Origin: CAVWDI01 sp046259385
GTDB lineage: Bacteria; Chloroflexota; Anaerolineae; Anaerolineales; UBA4823
Direction of reading: 5' to 3'
DNA length: 7,400 nucleotides
NCBI GenBank assembly: GCA_046259385.1
Contig: JBJYWI010000032.1
Span: forward strand, 1 to 7,400
Shown piece by piece: positions 1-7,025 of this stretch (the first letter of the stretch is position 1; each line of letters begins with the position of its first letter). The notes below the pieces were generated by a model, which had not been told where the DNA came from, did not search any database, and worked only from the letters and a program-made list of their open reading frames with translations. A program made the translations under genes and the position numbers.

Positions 1-968
1 TCATCTTTTCCATCGATTTCTTCAAAAGGCATTGAGACCACATGCTCATATGTAGTAACACCAGTCGGCAATATCTCAGGAATAACGGTATCTGCGATAA
101 CAGGGAATCCAAAATTTATAGCTCCAGCAGCAGCAGCGTATTTCAGATCATCAACCTCCCCCAAAGCGAGTACAAAAGCGAAAACTCTTGCCTTATTATA
201 AAGAAGAATATCCCTTGTCTTTCCCGCTTCTATACCACCAAAGGTCAATGCGGATCTGGATGCAAAACCGAGAGCATAAATAGCGCTTAGCGTATCGGTT
301 CCAAATGGAACTGTGTAAGTGTCGTACCCCAGTTCGACACCCTCTTCCATTAGCTGATGAATGATCGAACGACCGTTCACATTCCCAGACAGAAATGTAA
401 GAATATTACGTTTCTGGAGTTCTCTGACAATTTGGACTGCAACCTCATTCGATTTTGCTGCTCCAACGATTGCCGCAAATCCGGGCATTCTGCCATCAAC
501 CAATTGAATTCCCCAGGATCGCAATTGGATATCATCAATCGGTCCATTCAAGTGATCGACAAGTTCATCGCCATTATTGGAATAGGAGGTACCACCAGAA
601 AGTTTAAAGCCTTCCATTTCTTCAGGTTGTGTTCCATAAACAAAACGGATTGCCTCAATCGCTTCAGCGGCATAAAGAGTCGCCATCCCGCTGTCTAAAG
701 TTTCACCGAGATAAGGAGTCCACTTTTTCTGCGATGGTTGTGGGTGCAATAATTGTCTTGAGAGTTGTAAAATTTCTTTTAACTCTCCAAGGGTCTGTAT
801 CTCTTTTCCGGTCATCGCCAGTATTAATGGCAGGTAATAAGCGGTGTTTGGGAAAGAGACCTGTGCATCCTCTCCCTTATCCTTGATAGCCTGCTCCAGC
901 ATTAATTCTGCCTCAGTTACAAGCGCATTAGCACCCCTGATTGCACGTGTAGCAATATATTTAGACAT
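1..968 (-). CDS. acsB: Acetyl-CoA synthase (CO-methylating), CODH/ACS complex, N-terminal part
   Basis: The gene starts with ATG at 968 and runs off the left edge; 322 codons are present without a stop. The translation begins MSKYIATRAIRGANALV and contains the family blocks FPNTAYYLPLI (about residue 40), LYAAEAIEAIRF, and GAINFGFPVIAD (ending near residue 293), which match the N-terminal domain of bacterial AcsB. In that family this domain contacts CO dehydrogenase and forms the end of the CO tunnel. The A-cluster cysteines that bind the Ni-Ni-[4Fe-4S] site lie in the C-terminal part, outside the window, so catalytic integrity cannot be judged. Family role: makes acetyl-CoA from CO, a corrinoid-bound methyl group and CoA in the cytoplasm. 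A strong ribosome site (GGAGGA, 5 nt before the ATG) and a gap of only 26 nt after cooS indicate co-transcription. The N-terminal domain separates this protein from archaeal CdhC, which lacks it. Confidence 0.93.
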   Translation of the reverse strand, partial: MSKYIATRAIRGANALVTEAELMLEQAIKDKGEDAQVSFPNTAYYLPLILAMTGKEIQTLGELKEILQLSRQLLHPQPSQKKWTPYLGETLDSGMATLYAAEAIEAIRFVYGTQPEEMEGFKLSGGTSYSNNGDELVDHLNGPIDDIQLRSWGIQLVDGRMPGFAAIVGAAKSNEVAVQIVRELQKRNILTFLSGNVNGRSIIHQLMEEGVELGYDTYTVPFGTDTLSAIYALGFASRSALTFGGIEAGKTRDILLYNKARVFAFVLALGEVDDLKYAAAAGAINFGFPVIADTVIPEILPTGVTTYEHVVSMPFEEIDGKD

Positions 969-994
969 TAAATTCCTCCGAATTTATCAACTTT

Positions 995-3010
995 CTAGTC
1001 TGCTGCAACTCCATAAATCGCTTCTTTTCTGGTGCTGATTGGTAATTTTTCCAATTCAAGCATGCGTGTATCGCCGCTTTTACCCCATCTCTTTGCATCG
1101 TATTCAGACAAACCAAGTTCAGCCCTCTTTTTATCGATATGTTCAATCGTTTTCCTAACCATCTCGTCGGGATCAGCGATAAACTCCATCTTGCCCCCGT
1201 ATAATTTTTCCCAGCTTTCGCTGATATATTTCGATACAATATCGCTGTCACCAACACGGTCGGGCATACCACCAATTGGTGAAGAACCCCCAAAAATTAC
1301 ATAAGCGCCCGAAGCCATACAGTAAGTGCCAATTGAGAGCGCTTTTTCACTCATCCATTCAGGCGCCAGACCTACGGCTGGGATTTTATCAATATCGTCC
1401 CCCAAACCTCCTTCTTCAACCATTTGTGAAAGGACGGTTAATATTCTTGAATTATCCACACATGAACCCATATGCAATACTGGAGGTATTCCTACAGTCT
1501 CACAAATTTCTCTCAATCCGGGGCCCACTTTATCCAGACCTGCTTCACCAAGTAGTAATCCCAGTTTGGCGCTTGCTATGGCCCCACATCCAGTTTCAAC
1601 AACCAGGATATCCTGCTTCAATAATTCTTCTGTGACATATGTATGCAAATAATCCTGCTTGCTGCGTGCATTATTGCATCCCACAACAGCTGCGACGCCC
1701 CGAATTCTCCCGGAAATTATCGCGTCATTCAATGGTCTGAATGATGCCCTGTATGACCCTCCAAGCATGTAGTTGATATATTCATGCGAAAATCCAGGTA
1801 TCAGGTCTTCCTTATCCTTAGGAATCTGGGTTGATCCCCGATTTGGATAATTATCAATTGCGGTTTTTAGAATTTCTTTTGCGATTGATAATGCCCGATG
1901 TTCATCGAATTCGATATGTTTTGCTCCTTTGATTTTTACTTTTGGAGACGTAGTGATAACCTGGGTGTGGAAATTGCTTGCAAGCTCAACTAGCGCTTGC
2001 ATGATGCACTGGACATCAACAATCATCGCCTCAACAGCACCAGTCAAAATAGCCAATTCCTGATGTAAGAAGTTCCCGGCTGCAGGAATACCCTGGCGCA
2101 TGAGAATTTCGTTTGCTGTGCAGCATATACCCGAAAGGTTTATACCTTCAGCTCCAGCTTCTTTTGCATATTGAATGATTTCTGGGTCCTGCGATGCAGC
2201 TACGATCATCTGGCTGAGGGTTGGCTCATGCCCGTGCACAACAACATTTACCATGTTTTCCTTTAATACGCCAAGATTAGCTTGTCCTAAAATTGGAGCG
2301 GGCGTTCCGAACAGGATATCGGAAATATCTGTCGCTATTAAGCTTCCTCCCCATCCATCGCCAACTGCAGTTCGCACAGCATGCTGTAAAATATGTTCTG
2401 GATCCTGATCATCGCCTATGTGCGTTCGGTGTAAACATTCAACAATCTCTCTATCAATACCACGAGGTAGTACGCCTGTTTCCTTCCATAATTTCTGTCG
2501 CTTTTCCGGTGCGCGTATAACTGGAGCGACAACACCTTTTTGCTGTCCAAATTGTGCGAGATACAAATCTGCTAAATCATTTGCAATTTCACTTGGTGAG
2601 CGTCCTTCAATGGGGATATCGTAATAAGCAGCAGTGGTTCTTAATTTCGCCACATCTCGAATGATATAACCTTCTGCCTCGCCATTTGCGACCGCTTTTA
2701 GAGTCATAGCCATATCGCGTCCATGATCTGAGTGGGCTGCAGCTCCGGCGGAGATTGCCCGTATAAGGTTCCGCGCCTGTATGGTGTCGATTGTAGCTCC
2801 ACACACTCCGGTCTGCCCTTCTTTTGTTATTCTGCAGGGACCCATACCACATATTTTGCAGCACATCCCCGCGCTGCCGATATTGCAAGGGGATAATTCA
2901 TCAGCACGGCTAAACGCAGTTGAAACACCTAATTCATCCGCACGTATTAACATCTCTTGTGCAGCAGGATCTGCTGTTCTTTCTTCCTGAGACCTCATTT
3001 TTTTTGCCAT
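995..3010 (-). CDS. cooS: Anaerobic Ni-dependent CO dehydrogenase catalytic subunit (AcsA/CooS)
   Basis: A 671-residue protein, full length for the family (about 630-675). It interconverts CO and CO2 and, paired with AcsB, supplies CO for acetyl-CoA synthesis. Residues numbered from ATG 3010: D-cluster C42 and C50; B-cluster C51, C54, C59 and C70 (CCKICGMGPC block); catalytic-base histidine H93 in AAAHSDHG; C-cluster ligands H261 (HGHEP), C296/C297 (GICCTANE), C335 (DVQC), C445 (GCNN), C475 (TGCGAIASAKLG) and C517 (HMGSC); conserved K556 in MSEKALSIG. All cluster ligands are present, so the enzyme should be active. The frame also opens with a GTG at 3013, directly after the TAA of the preceding gene. 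I prefer ATG 3010 because the GGAGGA ribosome site (3018-3023) is 7 nt from it but only 4 nt from the GTG. It sits between the HMA-like gene and acsB in one operon, which favours the acetyl-CoA-synthase-linked AcsA role over a stand-alone hydrogenase-linked CooS. Confidence 0.97.
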   Translation of the reverse strand: MAKKMRSQEERTADPAAQEMLIRADELGVSTAFSRADELSPCNIGSAGMCCKICGMGPCRITKEGQTGVCGATIDTIQARNLIRAISAGAAAHSDHGRDMAMTLKAVANGEAEGYIIRDVAKLRTTAAYYDIPIEGRSPSEIANDLADLYLAQFGQQKGVVAPVIRAPEKRQKLWKETGVLPRGIDREIVECLHRTHIGDDQDPEHILQHAVRTAVGDGWGGSLIATDISDILFGTPAPILGQANLGVLKENMVNVVVHGHEPTLSQMIVAASQDPEIIQYAKEAGAEGINLSGICCTANEILMRQGIPAAGNFLHQELAILTGAVEAMIVDVQCIMQALVELASNFHTQVITTSPKVKIKGAKHIEFDEHRALSIAKEILKTAIDNYPNRGSTQIPKDKEDLIPGFSHEYINYMLGGSYRASFRPLNDAIISGRIRGVAAVVGCNNARSKQDYLHTYVTEELLKQDILVVETGCGAIASAKLGLLLGEAGLDKVGPGLREICETVGIPPVLHMGSCVDNSRILTVLSQMVEEGGLGDDIDKIPAVGLAPEWMSEKALSIGTYCMASGAYVIFGGSSPIGGMPDRVGDSDIVSKYISESWEKLYGGKMEFIADPDEMVRKTIEHIDKKRAELGLSEYDAKRWGKSGDTRMLELEKLPISTRKEAIYGVAAD

Positions 3011-3013
3011 CAC

Positions 3014-3409
3014 TTAATCCTCCATTTCACTTTTAATAACACCAATACCAGGGCAGTTCCATAAAGGTCTGCCGGAGTAATTCACGTTTTGAGCAAAACT
3101 TACAACTTGTTTACTGGTCTCGAAAACCTCAGTATGCCGGAAGAAGGATTCAGACCGATCCTCTTCCAGATATGTGGCTGCATCCGCCTCAACCGGTAAT
3201 TCCAGTTCTCCAAGATATCCAGCCTCATCAAGTTTTTTCTCGATCTGTTCCTCCGAAACTTTTTCTGGATCGAATTTCACTTCAACCGCCTGAAAGGCGC
3301 TGCTGGCATAGATATCTTCCACCCCAGGGATTTCTCCTAATATCTTTCTCACTTCAATAACATGATGGTCTCCGTACATTGCGGGTAGTTCATAGGTTAT
3401 TGTTTCCAT
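3014..3409 (-). CDS. HMA-fold (heavy-metal-associated-like) small protein of the CODH/ACS operon
   Basis: A 131-residue protein, first gene of the cooS-acsB operon; its TAA abuts the cooS start region, implying translational coupling. Residues 1-70 fit the beta-alpha-beta-beta-alpha-beta pattern of HMA/metallochaperone domains: an early strand (TITYEL), then a helix ending in the family landmark IPGV (27-30), a strand (AVEVKFDPEKV), and a second helix ending DEAGYLGEL. Aligned on the M...PGV spacing, the two cysteines of the usual M-x-C-x-x-C site are replaced by G13 and H16, with H15 adjacent (MYGDHH). Residues 71-131 form an extra tail with an acidic stretch, then FFRHTEVF, a block around VSFAQNVNYSGR, and the only cysteine, C119, in LWNCPG. 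The start is ATG 3409 with AAGGAT 5 nt upstream. Function is unknown; a role in metal delivery or assembly for CODH/ACS is inference from position and fold. Confidence 0.85.
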   Translation of the reverse strand: METITYELPAMYGDHHVIEVRKILGEIPGVEDIYASSAFQAVEVKFDPEKVSEEQIEKKLDEAGYLGELELPVEADAATYLEEDRSESFFRHTEVFETSKQVVSFAQNVNYSGRPLWNCPGIGVIKSEMED

Positions 3410-3447
3410 TTTTTATCCTTTTATAACAATGATATAGAATCCCGGTT

Positions 3448-3477
3448 TATATACTTGGATTTAAGATGATAAATCAA
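3448..3477 (-). promoter_or_regulatory. Candidate sigma-70-type promoter of the CODH/ACS operon (proximal)
   Basis: On the minus strand, a -35-like TTGATT (3472-3477) and a -10-like TATATA (3448-3453) are separated by 18 nt. Transcription would start near 3441, giving a leader of about 30 nt before the ATG at 3409. In such AT-rich DNA chance matches are common, so this is tentative. Confidence 0.3.
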
Positions 3478-3479
3478 TA

Positions 3480-3514
3480 GAGCCCAGTAAACTGCGTTTT
3501 CTTAGGCTGGGCTC
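3480..3514. promoter_or_regulatory. GC-rich hairpin / inverted repeat upstream of the CODH/ACS operon
   Basis: Perfect 8-bp arms GAGCCCAG (3480-3487) and CTGGGCTC (3507-3514) enclose a 19-nt loop; the arms stand out from very AT-rich surroundings. There is no run of T after the stem on either strand, so a classical intrinsic terminator is not well supported. It lies directly upstream of the proximal promoter candidate and would fall inside the leader RNA if the distal candidate is used. An operator, a leader structure or a weak terminator for read-through from the tRNA side are all possible. Confidence 0.45.
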
Positions 3515-3564
3515 CAATTATTGTTACGAATTTTGAATTTGCTTCAATAATCTGAATTTTGGAT

Positions 3565-3592
3565 GTATTATCAATAACCGAATATATACCAA
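3565..3592 (-). promoter_or_regulatory. Candidate promoter of the CODH/ACS operon (distal)
   Basis: On the minus strand, TTGGTA (3587-3592) and TAATAC (3565-3570) are spaced by 16 nt. Use of this promoter would give a leader of roughly 150 nt that contains the hairpin at 3480-3514. Support is only the match to a sigma-70-like pattern in AT-rich DNA. Confidence 0.22.
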
Positions 3593-3630
3593 TAAAATTA
3601 TTTATTGAATAAGCCATGATATGTCATAGA

Positions 3631-3647
3631 GTGCAACAATTGTGCAA
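3631..3647. repeat. Paired GTGCAA repeat, 11 bp apart
   Basis: GTGCAA occurs at 3631-3636 and 3642-3647, start-to-start 11 bp (about one helical turn). The stretch between and around them also forms a partial palindrome centred on ACAATTGT. This arrangement resembles a binding site for a regulator, but only two copies are seen and the site is more than 220 bp from the HMA-like gene. Confidence 0.25.
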
Positions 3648-3815
3648 ATTTATTTGTATCAATAGTCACAAAATATAACAAATGCGTAATAATGAAACAA
3701 GTGACAAATAACACTATTTTTGTATGGTTTTTCTTCCTAGGGAAAATAGACTTTTAAACACAAAAATTGGTATAGATTTCTCGACCAGGTTTGATACACA
3801 GGTATTTATTTTTAA

Positions 3816-3888
3816 TGGCGAGGGTGGGACTTGAACCCACAACCAAGAGCTTATGAGTCTCCTGCTCCACCACTTGAGCTACCTCGCC
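3816..3888 (-). tRNA. tRNA with CAT anticodon, probably elongator tRNA-Met (tRNA-Ile2 possible)
   Basis: A 73-nt cloverleaf ending at discriminator A73; CCA is not encoded. The acceptor stem GGCGAGG/CCTCGCC is a perfect 7 bp, the D arm is GCTC/GAGC, and the T arm GTGGG/CCCAC has loop TTCAAGT. The anticodon loop is CTCATAA, with anticodon CAT at 3853-3855. The paired G1-C72 end excludes initiator tRNA-fMet, which has an unpaired position 1. Elongator Met and the lysidine-modified Ile2 both show CAT; the acceptor stem resembles elongator Met more, but this cannot be settled by eye. The anticodon stem GGAGA/GCTCT closes with an A31-G39 mismatch and has a G-T pair at its far end, which is unusual. 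The gene has its own promoter. Confidence 0.93.
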
Positions 3889-3900
3889 AGATGTTGAAAA

Positions 3901-3929
3901 ATATTACTATGCGACCAAATATTTGTCAA
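3901..3929 (-). promoter_or_regulatory. Promoter of the tRNA gene
   Basis: On the minus strand a perfect -35 TTGACA (3924-3929) is followed, after exactly 17 nt, by the -10-like TAATAT (3901-3906). The expected start point, near 3894, lies only about 6 nt before the tRNA 5' end at 3888, as is typical for tRNA promoters. It is the best promoter in the window. Confidence 0.72.
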
Positions 3930-3998
3930 CAAAATACATTTTATTTTGATTCTCTCTTCTCATTTTTATTACAACAATTAAATAAGAAATGTTTTCAC

Positions 3999-4976
3999 TT
4001 ACAATTTACGATCAATAATGTAACTAGCTAACTCAATTAAACTTTCCTTTTCAGGATTTTCAGGCATTTTGGAGAGAATCGTTATACTATTGTCCACATA
4101 ATTTTTGGCTTCTTCTACTGCTCTTTCTATTGCCCCACTTTGATTTAATGAATGGACTAAACTGTCCATGACATGTTCTTCATAATGGTTGCCACTGAGA
4201 ATGTGCTGTAATTCTTTGTCATCAGGGTGCATATCAATGTAATAAATTACTGGTAAGGTTATTATTCCCAGTCGGAGATCACTTGCTACAGGTTTGCCAA
4301 CAGTTGCCTGTTTTCCAGTTAAATCAAGAACATCGTCTATGATCTGGAACGCCATCCCAATATCAAAACCAAATTGTCCCATTTTTACTTTTGTGTTTTG
4401 ACTAACCGGGGAAAGCGTCGCAGCAGCTGTCGTTGCTAATTCAAACATCGAGGCTGTTTTTGCGTAGATTCTTTTTTCATATTTTTGAAGATCAGTTAAG
4501 CCATCACCAGGGAACATTTGATTTATTTCACCATTCACGATTGTCGCCAAAGTATCAGCAAATAACTGCATGACTTCAATCGATCCCGTTTCAGCCGCTA
4601 ATTTGGCCGCTCTTGCAAAAAGGTAATCACCTGTCAGCACAGTTGCCGCAGGAGACCACCGCGCATTTAATGTGGAGATTCCACGGCGAAGTAATGCGCC
4701 ATCAATCAGATCGTCGTGGACCAGTGTCGCTGTATGTAGCATTTCAATTGCTGCTGCTAGGATAATACAAATTTCTTGATCTGCTCCAAGCATTCCACCA
4801 GTTAATAAAGTTACTGTTGGACGAATCCTCTTCCCGCCCGATGATAGTAAATGATCAATAGCATTTTTTAACTCTGGGTTGTGATCATTTACGCTCTTGC
4901 GCATTCTATTTTCAACTTTAGGGATTTGATCTATCACCAAATCCATAAAGTCATTTTCACTTATTTTTCCGATCAC
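3999..4976 (-). CDS. Long-chain polyprenyl diphosphate synthase (IspB/HepT-like, trans)
   Basis: A 325-residue all-helical isoprenyl diphosphate synthase that chains isopentenyl diphosphate units onto an allylic primer, most likely for the side chain of a quinone. From GTG 4976: GGKRIRP (47-53, diphosphate binding), first Asp-rich motif DDLID (88-92), an RRG shortly after it, KTA near 173, second Asp-rich motif DDVLD (214-218), and GKP...DL...TLP. All catalytic motifs are intact. The residues four and five before the first Asp motif are small (T84, A83); in this family bulky aromatic residues there give C15/C20 products, so a longer product is inferred, but the exact length is unknown. The GTG overlaps the TGA of the TatD gene (GTGA), a coupled start; a TTG at 4979 is an alternative one codon earlier, and its distance to the AGAGGA ribosome site is 7 instead of 10 nt. 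No clear terminator follows the stop. Confidence 0.93.
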   Translation of the reverse strand: MIGKISENDFMDLVIDQIPKVENRMRKSVNDHNPELKNAIDHLLSSGGKRIRPTVTLLTGGMLGADQEICIILAAAIEMLHTATLVHDDLIDGALLRRGISTLNARWSPAATVLTGDYLFARAAKLAAETGSIEVMQLFADTLATIVNGEINQMFPGDGLTDLQKYEKRIYAKTASMFELATTAAATLSPVSQNTKVKMGQFGFDIGMAFQIIDDVLDLTGKQATVGKPVASDLRLGIITLPVIYYIDMHPDDKELQHILSGNHYEEHVMDSLVHSLNQSGAIERAVEEAKNYVDNSITILSKMPENPEKESLIELASYIIDRKL

Positions 4977-5785
4977 CAATCAAAAATCCTCTTTGCATTA
5001 TCCGTCGTAACCATTGAAACCTGATCATAAGACATTTGTCGAATTTCTGCAATCTTATCAGCAACAAAATTCACAAAAGCTGGTTCATTTCGTTTCCCCC
5101 GGTAAGGATGAGGTGTTAAGAAAGGCGCATCCGTTTCGATCAAGATATTCCTTAATGCTATATTCTGCACCACTGTTCTTATTGGTTCATTATTTTTATA
5201 AGTTATCGGTCCAGTAACACCAATAGCAAAATTACTATGAGCAGCTTTTGAAGCAAAAACATAATCGCTGCTAAATGAGTGCAGGACACCCGGATTCTCC
5301 TTCAATCTTGTTTTGTCAGGGTTCATACCACCCAACCAAACATCAAGGATATCTAAAGTGTCAATTATCGCGCTGTTATCTTCCGTATTTTTATTGCGCG
5401 TATGGATTATAACGGGTAAATTTATCTTGGATGCAAGTGAGAGTTGTTCCTCAAGAATTCTTATTTGTTTTTCTCTTGGTGCAGTTTGATGAAAATAATC
5501 CAAGCCGATTTCGCCGATTGCAATTACCTTGTCTTTCTGCGCTAAAACTTCAAGTTGAGTGGCTGTATCTTCCGTCCAGGATAAAGCATTATTTGGATGT
5601 ATTCCAATTGCTGCGTAAACAACTTCATATCTACTTGCTAAATTTACTGCTTTTAGGCTCGATTCCAAACTAATGCCAGGGTTTAATATTCTAAATATAT
5701 ATTCTCGTTTTGCACTTTCGATTATCTCTAACCGGTCAACATCAAATTGATAAAAATCTAAATGGCAGTGTGTATCTGTCAGCAT
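4973..5785 (-). CDS. TatD-family metal-dependent hydrolase (Mg-dependent DNase-like)
   Basis: A 270-residue TIM-barrel amidohydrolase-superfamily protein, normal length for TatD/YcfH. Metal ligands are all visible: H6 and H8 in DTHCHLD at the very N-terminus, E92 in IGEIGLDY, H128 in PVIIHTRN, H169 in GVLHSFS, and D219 in IETDAPFLTP. Family members show 3'-5' exonuclease or D-aminoacyl/nuclease-type activities and have been linked to DNA repair; the exact substrate here cannot be told. The start is fixed by the conserved N-terminal strand, only three residues before the DTHCHLD block. The upstream 25 nt hold no recognisable ribosome site, in contrast to the CODH operon genes. The stop overlaps the start of the polyprenyl synthase gene by 4 nt, so the two are translated as a pair. 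Confidence 0.93.
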   Translation of the reverse strand: MLTDTHCHLDFYQFDVDRLEIIESAKREYIFRILNPGISLESSLKAVNLASRYEVVYAAIGIHPNNALSWTEDTATQLEVLAQKDKVIAIGEIGLDYFHQTAPREKQIRILEEQLSLASKINLPVIIHTRNKNTEDNSAIIDTLDILDVWLGGMNPDKTRLKENPGVLHSFSSDYVFASKAAHSNFAIGVTGPITYKNNEPIRTVVQNIALRNILIETDAPFLTPHPYRGKRNEPAFVNFVADKIAEIRQMSYDQVSMVTTDNAKRIFDW

Positions 5786-5818
5786 GAATTTAAATCAAAT
5801 TCTATTATCTTTATTCAC

Positions 5819-5842
5819 AATCAGATCTAGATAGATCTGATT
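5819..5842. repeat. Perfect 11-bp-arm palindrome between deoB and TatD genes
   Basis: AATCAGATCTA (5819-5829) and TAGATCTGATT (5832-5842) are exact reverse complements around a 2-bp centre. The repeat touches the deoB stop codon (5841-5843) and lies about 35 bp before the TatD start. As RNA it can fold as a 9-bp stem with a 6-nt loop, but no T-run follows, so it is a poor intrinsic terminator; as DNA it has the shape of a dimer operator. Confidence 0.5.
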
Positions 5843-7025
5843 AATTATGGGCTATGATCTGGTGTGAAAAATCTTTTCCTTCACCGGTACTTTCTACATC
5901 AAGCATAACAGAAATACTTTCTGCAACATCACAAAATGAATTCCTGGTGCCAAGGTTTACACCAGGTTTACAAGTTCTTCCAAAAACCAGCAGCGGTACA
6001 CGTTCGCGAGAGTGATCAGTAGATTCCGTTGTCGGATCATTTCCATGATCAGCGGTTATTATGATCACGTCATGATCAGATAGTGTGTTTAATACATCAG
6101 GTAACCGTTTATCAAAAATCTCTAGAGCATTTGCATAACCATCAGGATTATTTCTGTGCCCAAATAATTGATCGAAATCTATCAAATTCGCGAATATCAA
6201 ACCGGGTTCTCTTGTATTAATAAATTTAATAATCCCATCAATAGTGTCACTATTATTTCCAGTATGATTTGATTTAGTCAATCCTTGAAAAGCAAAAATA
6301 TCCTCAATTTTTCCAACTCCAGCAACCATATAACCTGCTGACTTCACTTTATCTAGAATCGTCTCTCGAGGCGGTAGTAAAGAAAAATCTTTACGGTTTT
6401 CTGTTCGCGTAAATTCCCCGGGTTTTCCTATGAACGGTCTCGCTATTACCCTTGATACATTCAAATCACCTATTAACATTTCGCGTGCAATCTCGCATAT
6501 ACGATAAAGACGTTCGATAGGAATTATCTCTTCATGAGCTGCGATTTGGAATACAGAATCTGCGGAGGTGTACACAATCGGCTTTCCGGTATTAAGATGC
6601 TCCTCGCCCAGCTCTTGAATAATTACTGTACCGGAGGCAGGGTAATTTCCGATTACTTCAACTTGTATTCTCTCTTCAAATTCTTTTATAAAGGATTTCG
6701 GGAAACCTTCAGGAAATGTTGGGAATGGTTGCTTCAAAGAAACCCCTGACAATTCCCAATGTCCGGTTGTTGTATCCTTTCCAGCAGAGATTTCTGTCAA
6801 TCTTCCATATGCTCCATCCGGTTTAGAAACTATCGGTATTCCAGGAAATTCTCCCAGATTTCCTAAACCTAATTTTGAGAGATTGGGTAAGTTCAAACCA
6901 CCCACCGCTAAGGCGGTATTTCGAAGTGTATTTGAGCCGGCATCGCCATATTTGTCTGCATCGGGTGCATCACCAATACCAACACTGTCCAGAACGATTA
7001 AAATCACCTGATTTACTTTTTTCAT
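5841..7025 (-). CDS. deoB: Phosphopentomutase
   Basis: A 394-residue alkaline-phosphatase-superfamily mutase, standard length, interconverting ribose/deoxyribose 1-phosphate and 5-phosphate in nucleoside salvage, with two Mn2+ in the active site. Visible residues: D13 in VLDSVGIGDAPDA, catalytic T85 in GKDTTTGHWEL (the threonine that is phosphorylated in characterised enzymes), D285 and H290 in DFDQLFGHRN, D326-H327 in TADHGNDP, and H338 in STDHSRERVP. All the metal and catalytic positions expected for DeoB are kept. The start is ATG 7025; a methionine start followed by KKVNQVILIVLDSVG fits the family exactly. No good ribosome site precedes it; only 3 nt separate it from the stop of the upstream sugar-phosphate mutase fragment, so it may depend on translation from that gene. 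No deoA, deoC or punA homologue is visible beside it. Confidence 0.97.
   Translation of the reverse strand: MKKVNQVILIVLDSVGIGDAPDADKYGDAGSNTLRNTALAVGGLNLPNLSKLGLGNLGEFPGIPIVSKPDGAYGRLTEISAGKDTTTGHWELSGVSLKQPFPTFPEGFPKSFIKEFEERIQVEVIGNYPASGTVIIQELGEEHLNTGKPIVYTSADSVFQIAAHEEIIPIERLYRICEIAREMLIGDLNVSRVIARPFIGKPGEFTRTENRKDFSLLPPRETILDKVKSAGYMVAGVGKIEDIFAFQGLTKSNHTGNNSDTIDGIIKFINTREPGLIFANLIDFDQLFGHRNNPDGYANALEIFDKRLPDVLNTLSDHDVIIITADHGNDPTTESTDHSRERVPLLVFGRTCKPGVNLGTRNSFCDVAESISVMLDVESTGEGKDFSHQIIAHN

Larger units (their letters stand above)
3410..3815. other. AT-rich intergenic region upstream of the CODH/ACS operon
   Basis: About 400 bp without a supportable gene, between the tRNA and the HMA-like gene. 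It is strongly AT-rich compared with its flanks. It should hold the tRNA 3' end processing/termination signals and the promoter and control region of the HMA-cooS-acsB operon. Visible elements, listed separately, are a GC-rich hairpin (3480-3514), two minus-strand promoter candidates, and a pair of GTGCAA repeats 11 bp apart. No oligo-T-tailed terminator is clear on either strand, and I recognise no riboswitch consensus. Confidence 0.7.

Noticed and set aside
1..2990. Several plus-strand open frames of 60-120 codons opposite acsB and cooS
   Set aside because: They lie antisense to strongly conserved enzymes, lack family features and ribosome sites, and are explained by the codon pattern of the real genes.
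3011..3013. GTG as the cooS start
   Set aside because: It is possible, but spacing to the ribosome site favours the ATG one codon later; the difference is a single residue.
3655..3670. CRP/CooA-like site (TGTAT, 6 nt, TCACA)
   Set aside because: Only one half matches the TCACA consensus; the other matches 3 of 5, and it is about 180 bp upstream of the nearest promoter candidate, too far and too weak to call.
3721..3760. Possible terminator around the CCTAGG palindrome between T-rich and A-rich runs
   Set aside because: The arms pair poorly beyond the six central bases, leaving no room for a loop, so no stable hairpin is supported.
3831..4031. Plus-strand open frame of 66 codons across the tRNA
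   Set aside because: It is antisense to the tRNA and its promoter and reads into the end of the prenyl synthase gene; the product has no recognisable feature.
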